The notes under the pieces: generated by a model | Told to the model about the DNA's origin: nothing | Seen by the model: the letters and a program-made list of their open reading frames with translations, nothing else | Databases searched by the model: none | Part shown: piece by piece, positions 11,183-22,539 of the stretch | Numbering within the stretch: position 1 is the stretch's first letter | How the letters are laid out: every line of letters begins with the position of its first letter | Translations under genes and position numbers: made by a program | Assembly: GCA_007570785.1 (NCBI GenBank) | Contig: ML664176.1 | Coordinates: 1,477,296-1,541,295, forward strand | DNA from: Antilocapra americana | Taxonomy: Eukaryota; Chordata; Mammalia; Artiodactyla; Antilocapridae | Length of the DNA stretch: 64,000 bases | Direction of reading: 5' to 3'

Positions 11183-11717
11183 TAGTCTCAGTTTAAGCTG
11201 AAAGTTATGACCAAACTAGATAGCATATTTAAAAGCAGAGACATTATTTTGCCAACAAAGGTCCACCTAGTTTTTCCAGTGGTCATGTATGGATATGAGA
11301 GTTGGATGGTGAAGAAAGCTGAGCGCTGAAGAATTGATGCTTTTGAACTGTGGTGTTGGAGAAGACTCTTGAGAGTCCCTTGGACTGCAAGGAGATCCAA
11401 CTAGTCCATCCTAAAGGAGATCAGTCCTGGGTGTTCATTGGAAGGACTGATGTTGAAGCTGAAACTCCAGTACTTTGGCCACCTCATGCGAAGAGTTGAC
11501 TCATTGGAAAAGACCCTGATGCTGGGAAGGATTGGGGGCAGGAGGAGAAGGGGACGACAGAGGATGAGATGGCTGGATGACATCACCAACTAGATGGACA
11601 TGGGTTTGGGTGGACTCCGGGAGTTGGTGATGGACAGGGAGGCCTGGCATGCTGCAGTTCATGGGGTCACAAAGAGTCAGACATGACTGAGCAACTCAAC
11701 TGAACTGAACTGAAGCT
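11183..11717 (+). mobile_element. BovB LINE 3' end, 5' truncated
   Basis: Sense BovB from the C-terminal part of the reverse-transcriptase protein ('gagttggatggtgaagaaag', 'ttttgaactgtggtgttgga', 'gagagtcccttggactgcaa') to the 3' end ('gtcagacatgactgagcaac', then ACTGAA repeats). In-frame stops make it inactive. The flanks 'gtaaacctagat' (11171) and 'gtgaacctaagat' (11718) look like a diverged TSD. Confidence 0.93.
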
Positions 11718-12221
11718 GTGAACCTAAGATGATAGATGTGGGGGTGCCATGGAGGATCTGCAAAGAAGGGTTTCACAGAACAGTCTTGCAATACAACCTA
11801 TCACCCACCTCAAGAGCATAAAAAGAATCTGAAGTTACAGATGCAAAGAGGAGTTCGAGAGGAAGAGTTACTGGTGTTTATGAGTCGCATCTCTCTCTAC
11901 CCCCCTTTTTCAGCCCAAGGAAGAGATTTCAATGAGATGGTATAGAGAACTTAATATATGTCCTCTGGAGTGTGTCACTCATGCCTGAGAAGTCTGGAGA
12001 GACAGAAGCTAGAGTAAGTAGCTGGCAGAATTGGACAAGGGGCTGTGGTTTCACTCCTGTCCTGGGTAGAAGCTCTCTTTCTTGTGGGCCAGATTGGAGG
12101 GCCATGTGGCAGAGAGAGTTGGTGAGCTACTGCCTGAGATTCTGTTTAAGAGGGGCCACCTGGAGGGACACAGGAACCTCAGCAAAGCAAGCTGGAGATA
12201 TACCGCTAGATCTTAGAGGCT
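11718..12221. other. unassigned sequence
   Basis: No family or gene recognised. It continues across the L1 insert below, since the L1's TSD joins it to 12584 onward. Confidence 0.35.
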
Positions 12222-12583
12222 CAGAAAGGCATTTTATTTATTTATTTATTTATATACATATATCTCCTCCTTCTTGGGCCTCCCTCTCACACCCTATCCC
12301 ACCCTGCTAGACCACCAGAAAGCACCTAACTGGGCTTTCTGTGTTATACAGCAGCTTCCTGCTAGGTATTCATTTTACTCACGGTAGTGCATGTATGCCG
12401 ATGCTGCTCTCCCAGTGGGTCCCACCTTTCCTTCCCCTCTGTATCCACATGCCCATTCTCTACATCTGTGTCTCTATTCCTGCCCTGCAAACAGGTTCAT
12501 CTGTACCATTTTTCTAGATTCCATGTATATGCATTAATATATGATATTTGTTTTTCTCTTTCTGACTTCAGAAATGCATTTTA
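12222..12583 (-). mobile_element. ruminant L1 3' end, antisense, with 15-bp target-site duplication
   Basis: 'cagaaaggcatttta' (12222-12236) and 'cagaaatgcatttta' (12569-12583) flank the insert. The insert starts with a (TTTA)n tail read on + (the A-rich tail of a minus-strand L1) and continues 'gggctttctgtgttatacag', 'cagcttcctgctaggtattc', 'cgatgctgctctcccagtgg'. This is the standard ruminant L1 3' region in antisense. Confidence 0.92.
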
Positions 12584-13040
12584 AATCATCAGCCAGGAGA
12601 AAGGCATCAACTACTGTCCATGGATTTATAAGTGAGCAATTCCCAACATTAGGGGGGTGGGTCTCCAAGCAAAACACCCCTCCCCACAAAAAAAAGACCC
12701 CATAGGAGTGCTCTGAGAGAAAGAAGGTGTCTAAATACTTAAGACAACCAGATAGTACTAAGCATCCAGTCAAGAAGAATTCTATGTCCTTTCCTCTTAT
12801 CCCTTCTCATACTTCAGCTCTGTAGAATCAGAAACCAAGGGAGCAAGTCACAGAAGTAGAAGCACTGGGTGAGGAAAGAAGAACCAGTTCTCTTTCCCAT
12901 AGCAGACAGCAGATCTACAAGGGGGCAAACGAGAGGGTGGGGTAGGGGGAGGCTTGCCATTAAGTAAAGTTTAAGTTTATTACTCTGGGCTGGATATTAA
13001 TTACTGAACTAAACCACTTTATGACCAAAAGTGACTGGAG
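12584..13040. other. unassigned sequence
   Basis: No family recognised. The flanking TSD of the L1 shows it was contiguous with 11718-12221 before insertion. Confidence 0.35.
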
Positions 13041-13204
13041 GGGGACCTTCCCTGATGGTCCAGTGGTTAAGAATCTACCTTCTAATGAAGGTGAAGTGGG
13101 TTCAATCCCAGGTTGGAAAACTAGGATCCCACGTGTCAAGGAGCAACTAAACCAGAGAGATACAACTGAGAGCTGCCCCAGCCAAAAATAAACTTTTTTT
13201 TTCA
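13041..13204 (+). mobile_element. CHR-type tRNA-derived SINE
   Basis: 'accttccctgatggtccagt', 'ggttaagaatctaccttcta', 'gggttcaatcccaggttgg' and 'aggatcccacgtgtcaagg', then a T-run. This is the sense CHR SINE with the tRNA-like head and B-box-like 'ggttcaatcc'. Confidence 0.85.
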
Positions 13205-14806
13205 GTAACTGAAGGACTTTTCACTATATGAATTGAACATGGTTTTCATTCGAGTGGGAGAATGAATGAGTTCAAACGTACAGTGTGAGACTGAATCCTT
13301 TTAATGTGATCATCTCAACCACACACGTAAACAGTTTTGAAAGATAAAGAAAACATACCCCAGAAGTGGAATCTCTGGATGGTGTAATTAGGGCCAAATA
13401 AGTTACCTTGCTATGTTTGTGTATGTGTCTGTTCAAGATTCCCACAGGACACACTGTCCTTATGAATCAGGATGGTGGACATACTGTACAGGATACAGTG
13501 AATAGTACATAACTGTAGGAGATTTTGCCACCTCTTCTCTTGGAAGGTGAATATTTCCTGGATAACTAACCTCAAAATCATTGAGTGTAAAAGCCGTCAT
13601 TATTTAATTTATGAACATTAAACTGAAGATTAACTTTGTTTTAATGGCTATATTGGTATCAGTCCTTTTCTTAAAATGTCATGCTCACAGAAATTGAGTT
13701 ATTTCACAGTGCATCCATTTTCTACTCTTTTACCCTCCAAATATCTGTCTATTTCTATATTTCTTCTTTCTCTGAGTCCTTATTAAAGCTATCTTTCTTT
13801 TAAAAAGGAAATATTTTGTGTCCACTTCAAGCCTATATTGTTCAACAAAGTTTCCCCCATATATAGACGAATCTCTTTCCCCTCCAGACTCCCACGGTGA
13901 GTGAATCAGGACCACATCACTGAGCAGCTGACTGCATCCTATCTTGTATAGTCAGATGCCTGGCTCTTCCTGAGTGTGAGGGCCTTTATTCCTAACTAGC
14001 TTGTATATTTCTTAAAGCTACATGATACATGTAGTCCTTCCCAGGTGCCTTGAGCCCTTAACAACCTCTTCCTTGGCACACATCAGGTATGGAGACAAAC
14101 TTACACTGAGTGGGTTAAGTAAGGAGACATGCTTTTTTTCATTCCTATTTCCCCTGTGTGATAAGCTCTGAGACCTTGAGCTGCTCAGGAAGGCTTTATT
14201 AGCCACAGTTACAAGACTACTGCTGTTTTTCTGGTTTGTTTTCTCTTGCCTTCTGGTTTCTCTCTTGTCAACAACTTTATCTAGTGACCTTCATTTGGAG
14301 AAGTTGACTCACCCATATGCCAAGTGAAGCTCAGGAAAAGAAGGGAGAATGACCATAAATACCTGTACACCTGTTGTTTGATCTGGCTATAAGTTTGGGG
14401 ATGATCAAGGAACTATTTGCTTATGCTAACTCTATTCTCCAAATAACAAAGTATTTGAGGCATTAATTACTACTACTATGACAGAGAATATATACAAAAA
14501 ATTGTAGAGACTGACCTAAACAGCTTTTATTCTCAAAAAAGAGTATGTCTCTAAAAGCCTCTAGTTGAGGAAACTTATTCAGTCTCTCAAATGGTTTATA
14601 TGGGCCTGTAATTTGAAGCAGTATCAGATTCAGTTTACCATCAGCTTTAAATATTTTGAAAGCAAGACCAGGAATTTGCCTTCAGCAAGGCCAAGGGTTA
14701 CTGGAGTGAGCTTTATGTTTTATATCCCACATTACAGTTTTTCCAAATGCTTCCAAAGAAGTATTTCTTTGCCTGACAGCTCATTTCATGCAGCATTTTA
14801 GGTAAC
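13205..14806. other. unassigned, repeat-poor sequence
   Basis: About 1.6 kb of AT-rich DNA in which I recognise no repeat, gene or RNA. Confidence 0.35.
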
Positions 14807-14876
14807 TGCGGGGTGGGGGGTGGGGGTGAGGGGGAGAGGGTGGGGGGAGGGGGAGGGGGATGGGGGGGAGGGTGGG
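14807..14876 (+). repeat. G-rich low-complexity tract
   Basis: About 70 bases of almost uninterrupted G with single T or A breaks, containing well over four runs of three or more G. It therefore has the form of a G-quadruplex-forming motif on the plus strand. The C-rich complement could form an i-motif. Confidence 0.93.
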
Positions 14877-15102
14877 TATTTTGCTCTTCAGTTCTACTGG
14901 AGCCAGGAGTAAGGTGATGTCAGCAAGCCACCTGGGATGCAACACTCTCAAGGTTGTAGTTTCAGATTCATTGCATCAGGTTGAGGAGGCAGGAATGGCT
15001 TTAACAGTTTGCTTGCTTGGTTAACTGAAATCTGCACCTAAAGGTATTAAAAACTAAATGAAGTTAAAAATCTCAGAACTGTCCTAGTATGTTGCAAAGT
15101 AA

Positions 15103-15395
15103 GTTATCCAGGACTGATGCTAAAGCTGAAGTTCCAGTATTTTGGCCACCTGATGTGAACAGCTGACTCACTGGAAAAGTCCCTGATGCTGGGAAAGATT
15201 GAGGGCAGAAGGAGAAGAGGGCGTCAGAGGATGAGATGGCTGGATGGCACTACTGATGCAGTAATGGCATAAACTTGGACATGAACTTGGGCAAACTCTG
15301 GGATATGGTGAGGGACAGGGAGGCCTGGTGTGCTGCAGTCCATGGGGTTGCAAGGAGTTGAACATGACTGAGAGACTGAGCAACAACACGTTATC
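15103..15395 (+). mobile_element. BovB LINE 3' end
   Basis: The insert (about 15109-15389) starts at 'aggactgatgctaaagctga' and runs to 'tgaacatgactgagagactg'. 'gttatc' at 15103-15108 and 15390-15395 is a short TSD. It carries a small internal duplication-like change near 15250-15280 ('gcagtaatggcataaac') relative to other copies here. Confidence 0.92.
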
Positions 15396-15689
15396 TAAAG
15401 TCTTAGAGAGCCTGGAGTGCTCGAGTGGGTTGATCAGGTAAGAGCTGCTCAATCACTTCCTCATCACATCCCCAGAAGCCAAGGTTGTGAACAATACATT
15501 TGCAAGGGAGATCCTGCCTCCTTAAAGAGATTTGTGGTGGTTGTTCTCATAAAGGTTATAAATAATAGTGGAAACTGCAGTCATTAAACTAGGCTTAGAA
15601 TGCATAATATGAATAGAGGTACCACGAGCTAGGAGAATCTCCATATTGACTGTTTATGCAATGAGTGAGAACTACTCTGGTAAAAATGG

Positions 15690-17150
15690 CCAAGTGTAAG
15701 CCACTGAAATTGTCTCTGTACACCAAAACAGTAAGCCAAAACCAGTACCACATTTCTGGAAGGATTATGGATGTTAGTAACACTGTCAAGGACTTGGAGG
15801 AGGTAGGGATAGTGATTCTTATCACCGCCTCATTCAACAATGCAGAAGATGCAAATATCCTGAAGAATGACTGTGGATTATCATAAACTTAACCAGGTAG
15901 ATAAGGTAACCTGTCCTGTAGACACCAGTGAGTTTATTTCCTCAGGCACCTTGATCCTTGCCCAGTGGGATCCCAAACAAGTAGTTCTGGTGACAAGGTA
16001 GGGCTATGCATGGGTTCAGTAATATGGACTTCCAATATGGAAGTGCAATCTGGCTTATGCCCTTATAGAATGCCCAATCTGCCAACAGCCTGCTGAGCCC
16101 TTAATATGGCATCTTTCCCCAGGGGTATCATTCGGCTACCTGGTTGTATGTATTGAAACACTTCCATCATGGAAGGGGCAGAGTTGTGTTCTCACTGGAA
16201 TAGACACTCTAATCTACTTTTTCCTCCTCTGTGTGTGTTAGTTCCTCAGTCATGTCCAACTTTTTGTGACCACATGGACTGCAGGCCTCCCGGCTCTTCT
16301 GTCCATGGGATTTTCCAGGCAAGAATACTGGAGTGGATTGCTATTTCCTTCTCCAGGGGATCTTCCTGACCCAGGAGTTGAACCAAGGTCTCCTGCATTG
16401 CAGGCAGATTCTTTACCATCTGAGCCACCAGAGAAGTCCCACCTGCAATATTTCTACCAAAACAACCATCCATTGACTTGTGAATGCCCTCTTCATCATT
16501 GTAACATTCTATGCAGCCAATCTTCAGATCAAGGAGCTCATTCTACAACAAATGAAACAGACATGGGCTCATGCTCATGGTCTTATATTTCCTCCAATCC
16601 CTCCTAAAGCGGCTGGCCTAGTAGAAAATTGGAATGGTTTTTTAAACTCAGAGTAACAACTGAGCAGCAAGACCTAGCATGGCTGGGGCAGTGTTCTACA
16701 GGAGACAGTATGTGCTCTAAATCAGCCATCAATAGGTGGTAGTGCTTCTCCCATAGATAGCATTTGTGGAACTGTAATCAGGGGTGAAAATGGCTGAGCC
16801 ATCTCTTCTTAGTGATCTGCTAGAAACATTCTTGTGTCTTGTTCCCACAAGTGAAGGATCTGCTACAAGACAAGCTTTCTGAAGGAAGAGCATTCTTCCC
16901 ATGGGACAGAGCAATGGCTCTTTGAAACTGAAGCTTGAAATTGCCACCTGGCCATTTTGTGATTCTCAAGCCAGTGAATCAACAGGCAAAAAAGGGAGCT
17001 ATTCTGCTGAAAGGGTGACTGAGCCTGACTACAGGAGGAAATTGGTTTGCTCCTACATCATAAAAGAAAGGAGGAATATGTTTGAAATGCAAGAAATTCC
17101 CTGGAGCCCCTCAACACTCCCCTGGTCTATGATTCAATTGCATTAAAAGA
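15690..17150 (+). pseudogene. ERVL-type endogenous retrovirus pol remnant
   Basis: Two parts of an ERVL pol gene are recognisable. About 15690-15900 corresponds to the start of the reverse-transcriptase region. About 15980-17150 corresponds to the integrase region and the end of pol. Most of reverse transcriptase and RNase H that should lie between is missing, so an internal deletion is inferred. A Bov-tA (16231-16440) splits the integrase part. Frames are broken by stops and shifts, and no LTR was recognised next to it. It is an ancient, non-functional relic of a foamy-virus-like class III retrovirus. The part upstream of 15690 may also belong to it. Confidence 0.75.
16231..16440 (-). mobile_element. 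Bov-tA SINE inserted in ERVL remnant
   Basis: Full antisense Bov-tA on +: 'gttcctcagtcatgtccaac', 'gtccatgggattttccaggc', 'ggagtggattgctatttcct', 'tgaaccaaggtctcctgcat', ending 'gagccaccagagaagtccc'. It lies inside the integrase-like sequence, so it postdates the retrovirus. No clear TSD seen. Confidence 0.93.
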
Positions 17151-17223
17151 TGCAGACAAGATTAACTGTAGTAATTTTGAGTATTTCCTTCTTATTTTGA
17201 ATATAAAATATTTGTGCATATAT

Positions 17224-17482
17224 AAAGGATAAAGGGCTTCCCAAGTGGCTCAGTGGTAAAGAATCCACCTGCCAAGCAGGAGACACAGGTTCAATCTCTG
17301 GGTCAGGAAGATCCCCTGGAGAAGAAAATAGCAGCCCCCTCCAGTATTCTTACTTGAGAAACCCCATGCACAGAGGAGCCTGGCAGGCTACATTTCGTGG
17401 GGTCACAAAGAGACAGGACTTAGCAACTATTTAATAAAACAGCAAATAAAACAAGACAACAACAAATCAACAAAGAATAAAG
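17224..17482 (+). mobile_element. Bov-tA SINE with 11-bp target-site duplication
   Basis: 'aaaggataaag' (17224-17234) and 'aaagaataaag' (17472-17482), one mismatch, flank a complete SINE: head 'ttcccaagtggctcagtggt', middle 'gatcccctggagaagaaaat', BovB-like tail and an A/C-rich 3' end. Confidence 0.93.
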
Positions 17483-17489
17483 AAAGAGG

Positions 17490-17725
17490 CTCTATCTTGA
17501 TTTTAAATCTCAACTTTGCCACTTAATAGTTCTGGGACTGGACTGAGTTTAAAAAAAAAAAAAAAAACTCTCTAGGTCTGCCTCTACAAAATGAGAATAA
17601 TTATACTATCTTCCTCAAAGGAGTTCTACAAATTTTAAATGGGTTAATACCTTTTCAGCACTCAGAATAGTGCCAGGCCCGGAGGAAGCATTCAGGGATA
17701 GCTGTCATTATTAGGACAGGCTGTA
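17490..17725 (+). repeat. MIR SINE
   Basis: Sense MIR: 'ctcaactttgccacttaata', an A17 interruption at 17551-17567, 'cctctacaaaatgagaataa', 'cagcactcagaatagtgcca' and 'agctgtcattatta'. Nearly full length. Confidence 0.75.
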
Positions 17726-18989
17726 GTATCAGAGAAAGTAGATTCCTACAGATATGGTTGTCTCCCCTTCAGTGGAAACTTTCCCTAAGATGTTCCCCCA
17801 GTCCCAAAATCCTACACGGAAAGGGACAAATCCCCGGGCTTAAATTTCTTTTTGCTTGCTTGGCATTTTGTAAGGGACCCTTCCCAGTAAATGCCAATAA
17901 GCCTTGCATGCATATTCAAGCCATCCTCTTGCACTTTTGTGAAGATACTCTGGAAATAGCTTTTGCATGAGAAAGGGACTTAGGGGAGGGTTAAAAATGC
18001 TAAAATTTGACCAAGTCTCCAAATGAAAAATACAGCTTTAGGGGAAACCAGAGACATCTTCCTCTTTTTCTTTCACTCTCAAAATGCATTATGATGAATA
18101 ATGCCTCAGGGCTGGTGTATGCAAACTTCCACTGTGCTTATGGAGAAAGATTATAATTGAATTCTCTATAATGATGGGCCAAAAAAAAAAAAAAAAAGAC
18201 CCAGACAGACAAGGCTCAGAGGCTGTGGAACAGCCCAGTTTGGCTTCTAGCCCACAGCACCTACAATTATTCTGCAGTGATTTTTATTTATCTATTTAGT
18301 GCTCCCACTAGGCAAGGAGAGAGAGAAAGAGCAAGAGGGGGAATCTAGTCATAATTCAGCCCTCATAGTTAGGCAGCAAGCTCGAAATTGAAAAAGTTAT
18401 TCAAATGGATAATGAAATGGGGCTGAGTTTCTAATGTCCTCCTCCATGGGAAAATGGCATAAATTGTGGGACTGTGCAAATGACTTACATACTGTTTGTG
18501 ATGAGATTATTTAAGAGTCAGTTCACTGATGCTATATGAGGGCATCATCCCAGGGTGAGTGGTGGGCCTCTGTATTCTGAATCAAAAGGCAGAACAGAGT
18601 CTTTGCATTTGGTCTTGAAAGGTCAGTGACAGCCACCAAATGAAAGGAGGGCCCCCTTTTGTGCTACTCAGACACTGATGGGTAAGAATGTGGGTAAGAA
18701 TTGGATGTGGCTCTGGATAAAATGTTTTCAAATATGATCAACCAACCAATGTGTTTCTGGGTGCAGCTGAGTCAAGAGGGGAAAGGTTGACAATATGATG
18801 CATCTGACAAAAACAGCATGTGACTGGTTCCAGTTTCTAGTGGAGTTATGGTCAGTACTGCATTTCTACCCCCCCCATTATAAAGGCCAGCCTTGAAATT
18901 GTCCCCCCATTTTAAGAGCTGGCAAGAGACACATGGTGACCACTTGTACACCCTCACGCAATGCCCCCAAAGTTCAATGTGAATTTTTT
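17726..18989. other. repeat-poor, unassigned sequence
   Basis: About 1.26 kb without a recognised repeat, apart from an A17 run at 18181-18197. No coding signal. It is one of the longer repeat-free blocks, which makes it a candidate for conserved non-coding sequence, but nothing in the sequence proves that. Confidence 0.35.
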
Positions 18990-19140
18990 ATCTACAAAGC
19001 ACTTTCATATACAACAGCTCAGGAAAGTGGGCATTTTATCACCATTTTGTAGTTCTGGAATAACCAAAGTTCAAGAAATTGGTATAGGTCACATGATTAG
19101 TAGTAGGTTGAGCAGAGATGTGACTCTGAAGGTCAATAAG
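18990..19140 (-). repeat. MIR SINE
   Basis: Antisense MIR: 'gtgggcattttatcaccatt', 'ggtcacatgattagtagtag' and 'gagcagagatgtgactctga' follow the reversed core order. Confidence 0.6.
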
Positions 19141-19171
19141 TTATCATCATATTTAAGCTCATATCCCTTTC

Positions 19172-19461
19172 ATAATGGAGAAGGCAATGGCACCCCACTC
19201 TAGTACTCTTGCCTGGAAAACCCCATGGACGGAGGAACCTGGTAGGCTGCAGTCCATGGGGTCGCTAAGAGTTGGACATGACTGAATGAATTCCCTTTCA
19301 CTTTTCGCTTTCATGCATTGGAGAAGGACATGGCAACCCACTCCAGTGTTCTTGCCTGGAGAATCCCAGGGACGGGGGAGCCTGGTGGGCTTCTGTCTGT
19401 GGGGTCACGCAGAGTTAGACACGACTGAAGCGACTTAGCAGCAGTAGCAGCGGCAGCAGCC
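19172..19461 (+). mobile_element. Bov-A2 SINE dimer
   Basis: Two Bov-A units in tandem, first from 'ggagaaggcaatggcacccc' and second from 'ggagaaggacatggcaaccc', joined by the typical 'ccctttcacttttcgctttc' linker. It ends with a CAG-rich tail ('agcagtagcagcggcagcag'). Confidence 0.95.
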
Positions 19462-19611
19462 CTTGGAAAATTAACACTCAGTTTTTAAAATTTGATACTT
19501 CAAGACCTAGACCTATATAACAGAACTTTCTGTGATGAAGGAAAGGTTCTAAAATCTGTGCTGTCCAATATGGTGGTTACTAGCTTACTGTAACCATTGA
19601 ACACTTAAAAA

Positions 19612-19888
19612 GTGGTTCAGTTCAGTTGCTCAGTCATGTCCAACTCTTTGCAATCCCATGGACTGCAGCACTCCAGGCTTCCCTGTCCATCACCAACTCC
19701 CAGAGTTTACTCAAACTCATGTCCATTAAGTTGGTGATGCCATCCAACCATCTCTTCCTCTGTTGTCCCCTTCTCCTCCTGCCTTCAATCTTTCCCAGCA
19801 TCAGGGCCTTTTCCAAGGAGGCAGTTCTTTGCATCAGGTGGCCAGAGTACTAGAGTTTCAGCTTCAGCTCAGTCTTTCTAATGTGGTT
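19612..19888 (-). mobile_element. BovB LINE 3' end
   Basis: Antisense BovB 3' sequence from 'ttcagttgctcagtcatgtc' to 'gccagagtactagagtttca'. 'gtggtt' at 19612-19617 and 19883-19888 is a probable 6-bp TSD. Confidence 0.92.
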
Positions 19889-20040
19889 AAGTGTGATTTA
19901 AAAAGTAGTTGTGTGATTTAAAATGGAACTGTAAATTTTATTAAATTATACTGAATTTAAATTTAAAAATTACATGTGGCTAGTAGTTACCATACTAGTC
20001 AAGAGAAATCTGTTCATTTACTCAACAATCAGGAAACATA

Positions 20041-20247
20041 TGTGTGTGTGCTCAGTCATGTTTGACTCTTTTGTGACCGTATGGACTGTAGCCCATTGGG
20101 CTCCTCTGTTCATGGAATTTTCCAGGCAAGAATACTAGAGCGGGTAGCCATTTCCTTCTCCAGGAGATCTTCCCAACCCAGGGATTGAACTCAGGTCTCC
20201 TGCATTGGCAAGCACATTCTTTACCATAGCACCACTTGGGAAGCCGA
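20041..20247 (-). mobile_element. Bov-tA SINE
   Basis: Complete antisense Bov-tA: 'gtgctcagtcatgtttgact', 'ttccaggcaagaatactaga', 'cccagggattgaactcaggt', 'accacttgggaagcc'. The head has lost part of the 'tgagccacc' block. Confidence 0.93.
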
Positions 20248-20495
20248 AGTTCTACTCTAAACAATTACAGAGATTTAGAGCACATGCTCAGGGTCACACA
20301 GACTATTTCACATAATATCCAGCTAAGTTTGGTATTGATGAGGAAATAATAAGGAGCTTTGAAGAAGTTTAACAAAATAGCTTGGAAATCTGAGGTCTCA
20401 GTGTTTCGTATACATATATATCGATATTATTGCATTATTTTATAAGTGGAATAAAGAAACTGGAAAAGAACAATCACTTAATTTTTCCTTGGCAG

Positions 20496-20681
20496 TGTCT
20501 TTTTCATGTAGAAGAATTATGGAGAAATTGTGCAGCTTGGAACAAGAGGCTTAGTGCTGCTGACAGAGAAATCAAGTATGGCCAGCAAGGGCTCCTCACC
20601 AGGAAAGTCACAGCAGTAGCTGAGGAGCAAACACTAGGACAGCAGTTTGAGGCCAAATGGCAGATCCGAAACAAACACAGG
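20496..20681 (+). other. candidate exon (unproven)
   Basis: A splice-acceptor-like 'atttttccttggcag' ends at 20495 and a donor-like 'cagg|gtaagc' starts at 20682. Between them 186 bases (62 codons) are open, with both ends on codon boundaries (phase 0/0). The frame is also open on both sides, from 20430 to 20711. The predicted peptide is mixed and charged with no domain I recognise, and no repeat family was seen. It could equally be a non-coding RNA exon or chance. Confidence 0.22.
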
Positions 20682-21074
20682 GTAAGCACTCAGGATTTGG
20701 GCTCCAAGTAGGAGAGATGAAATAGTCAAGAGTTTGTCTCTTTGGAGCAATTAAATACAGGGCAAGAATTCAGGAAACTAAGAATTAAAACAAAAAGTTT
20801 CAGATGCTACCAGGTGTTTACATTCAGAAGGTAGAGGAAGAAGGAAAATAACTTCTAGGATAGCCACTGTTTTGGGGGTGACTCCTGAGAGGCCAGGTCA
20901 CAGTTGTTTAAGGGTAACTCTGGGGACTGGAAGCAGCAAAAGCAGATGTGACCTGTTGGTCAGGATGCTCCTGTTTGCAAGCAGAAGAATCCTCAGGTGA
21001 CATGTTTTAAACAGTAAGGACATTAATTATTTTGAAGGATGATAAGTCCAGAGGTAGAGTGGATTCAGGGTTGC
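20682..21074. other. unassigned sequence
   Basis: No clear family. 20960-21070 faintly resembles an old non-coding repeat ('gataagtccagaggtagagt'). Confidence 0.3.
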
Positions 21075-21225
21075 TTATTTAATCTCATTTAATTCTCACA
21101 ATGATTTCATGAAGGAAGTATATTTTATAGCCACAAAGAAATCAAGGTTTTCAGAGTTTTAATTATCTGTCCAAAGACACACAGCTAGTAAGAGGCATTG
21201 TCAGCTTTAGTGCCCCCTAAAGCTT
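21075..21225 (-). repeat. MIR SINE
   Basis: Antisense MIR: 'atctcatttaattctcacaa', 'gatttcatgaaggaagtata', 'tgtccaaagacacacagcta' and 'gtaagaggcattgtcagc'. Confidence 0.75.
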
Positions 21226-22539
21226 TAGGCATAGAAAGTAACTAAATATTTCTTTTTGGTGGGGTCTCACTGACGTAAAGGATTTTCAATGTTTTATGAC
21301 AGCATTAGGACAAGGCTAGTGGATATAATTTCCAGTTGGCAAAGGTTGGAAATCATAATGTACAGAGACCATGAAGACAGAGTCCAAATCACACAGCAGT
21401 TCAAACTGGAAATAAACCCTATGGCTCAAAACACAGAACTTTCTATCAGAGCTACTCGGTGTCATCTTGTGGTTCCTTCTCATGACAAAAGAATAATAAA
21501 CAAGTAAACAAACAAATACAATCAAACAACACACCCCACGATGTCTAGCTTGTCTCCTGGCATAGCTAGGCCCACCCAGTGCCTGGTGGCTGTGATGTCA
21601 GCCTTGCTGCTTTTCCTGCACACTCCCAATGGCTGTGTCTTGTAGAAATGAAGAGACTCTGAGGGGCAAAGTGAGGCAGCAGACTCAGCATCTGCAACCA
21701 AGGGGTTCAAAATCCCAGGAGAAACTGCCTCCCACCCCGAGCTCCTTCAAGGGAAAAAGGGAGTCTTGGCCAAATCCAAGGAAGTAGAATTTCAAATGAT
21801 GAGACACTTGACCTTCCCTTTCTACTCAATGTCTCAAACTGGATCAGGCATCAAAAGGTAGCCTATAAGCTAGCAAGAAACAACAAACCCATAAGCCTGC
21901 ATGAAAAGAACTTCAAAATAGATACAGCCTATATAGAACCTGGTCAAAGAGTATTATTTTCAGCTAAAGAGAACTTCCATAACTGGAAGGCCTAAAACAT
22001 ACTCAGTAGATAGAGCTCAGCTTAGCTTAGCCTATGTGAAGAGCTAACATTATTTTTCAGAAGATAATTATCCATTTATTATCTTATCTGTTGCCAATGT
22101 CATGTAACACTGAGAAGTTGATCAGCATACGGCCTAGAATGTCTAAGACTTGGGAATGGAAATAACTGCCAAATATGGATTAAATTGATAAAAATAATTC
22201 CAAACATGATTAGAGTCACTCTGTTGTATATCCTGCACAGCAGGTGGGAAATCCTTGAGAAGAATTAGGGAAAGGTTTAGGGAAAGCAGATTAATGGAGA
22301 AAAGATTAAATGTGTTTCAAAAGCAGTACAAAACATATTTTAAATGACAATCCTTCCATGGGCAATGTTAAAAGGTACTTGGGCACATGCAATATTCAAG
22401 CCCTGGGTTTCAGTGCTATGCGGTAATAAAGGGAAATGTATCCTGTGGCCTAAACTGTGCATGTGGAACAAACTTGGACTTGACAAATGTAAGGGGTAGT
22501 GGAGTTATTTTTCTTTTTGTCTTTACATTTCATTGCCAA
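21226..22539. other. unassigned sequence
   Basis: About 1.3 kb with no recognised repeat or gene. Short open frames on both strands have no domain. Confidence 0.35.

Noticed and set aside
13041..13204. tRNA-like head with a B-box-like motif
   Set aside because: Part of a CHR SINE; no intact tRNA cloverleaf. The same applies to the Bov-tA heads, so no tRNA gene is called.
16169..16607. Overlapping plus- and minus-strand frames
   Set aside because: They run through the Bov-tA inserted in the ERVL remnant; SINE-derived.
19172..19461. Tandem duplication of about 150 bases
   Set aside because: It is the normal dimeric structure of Bov-A2.
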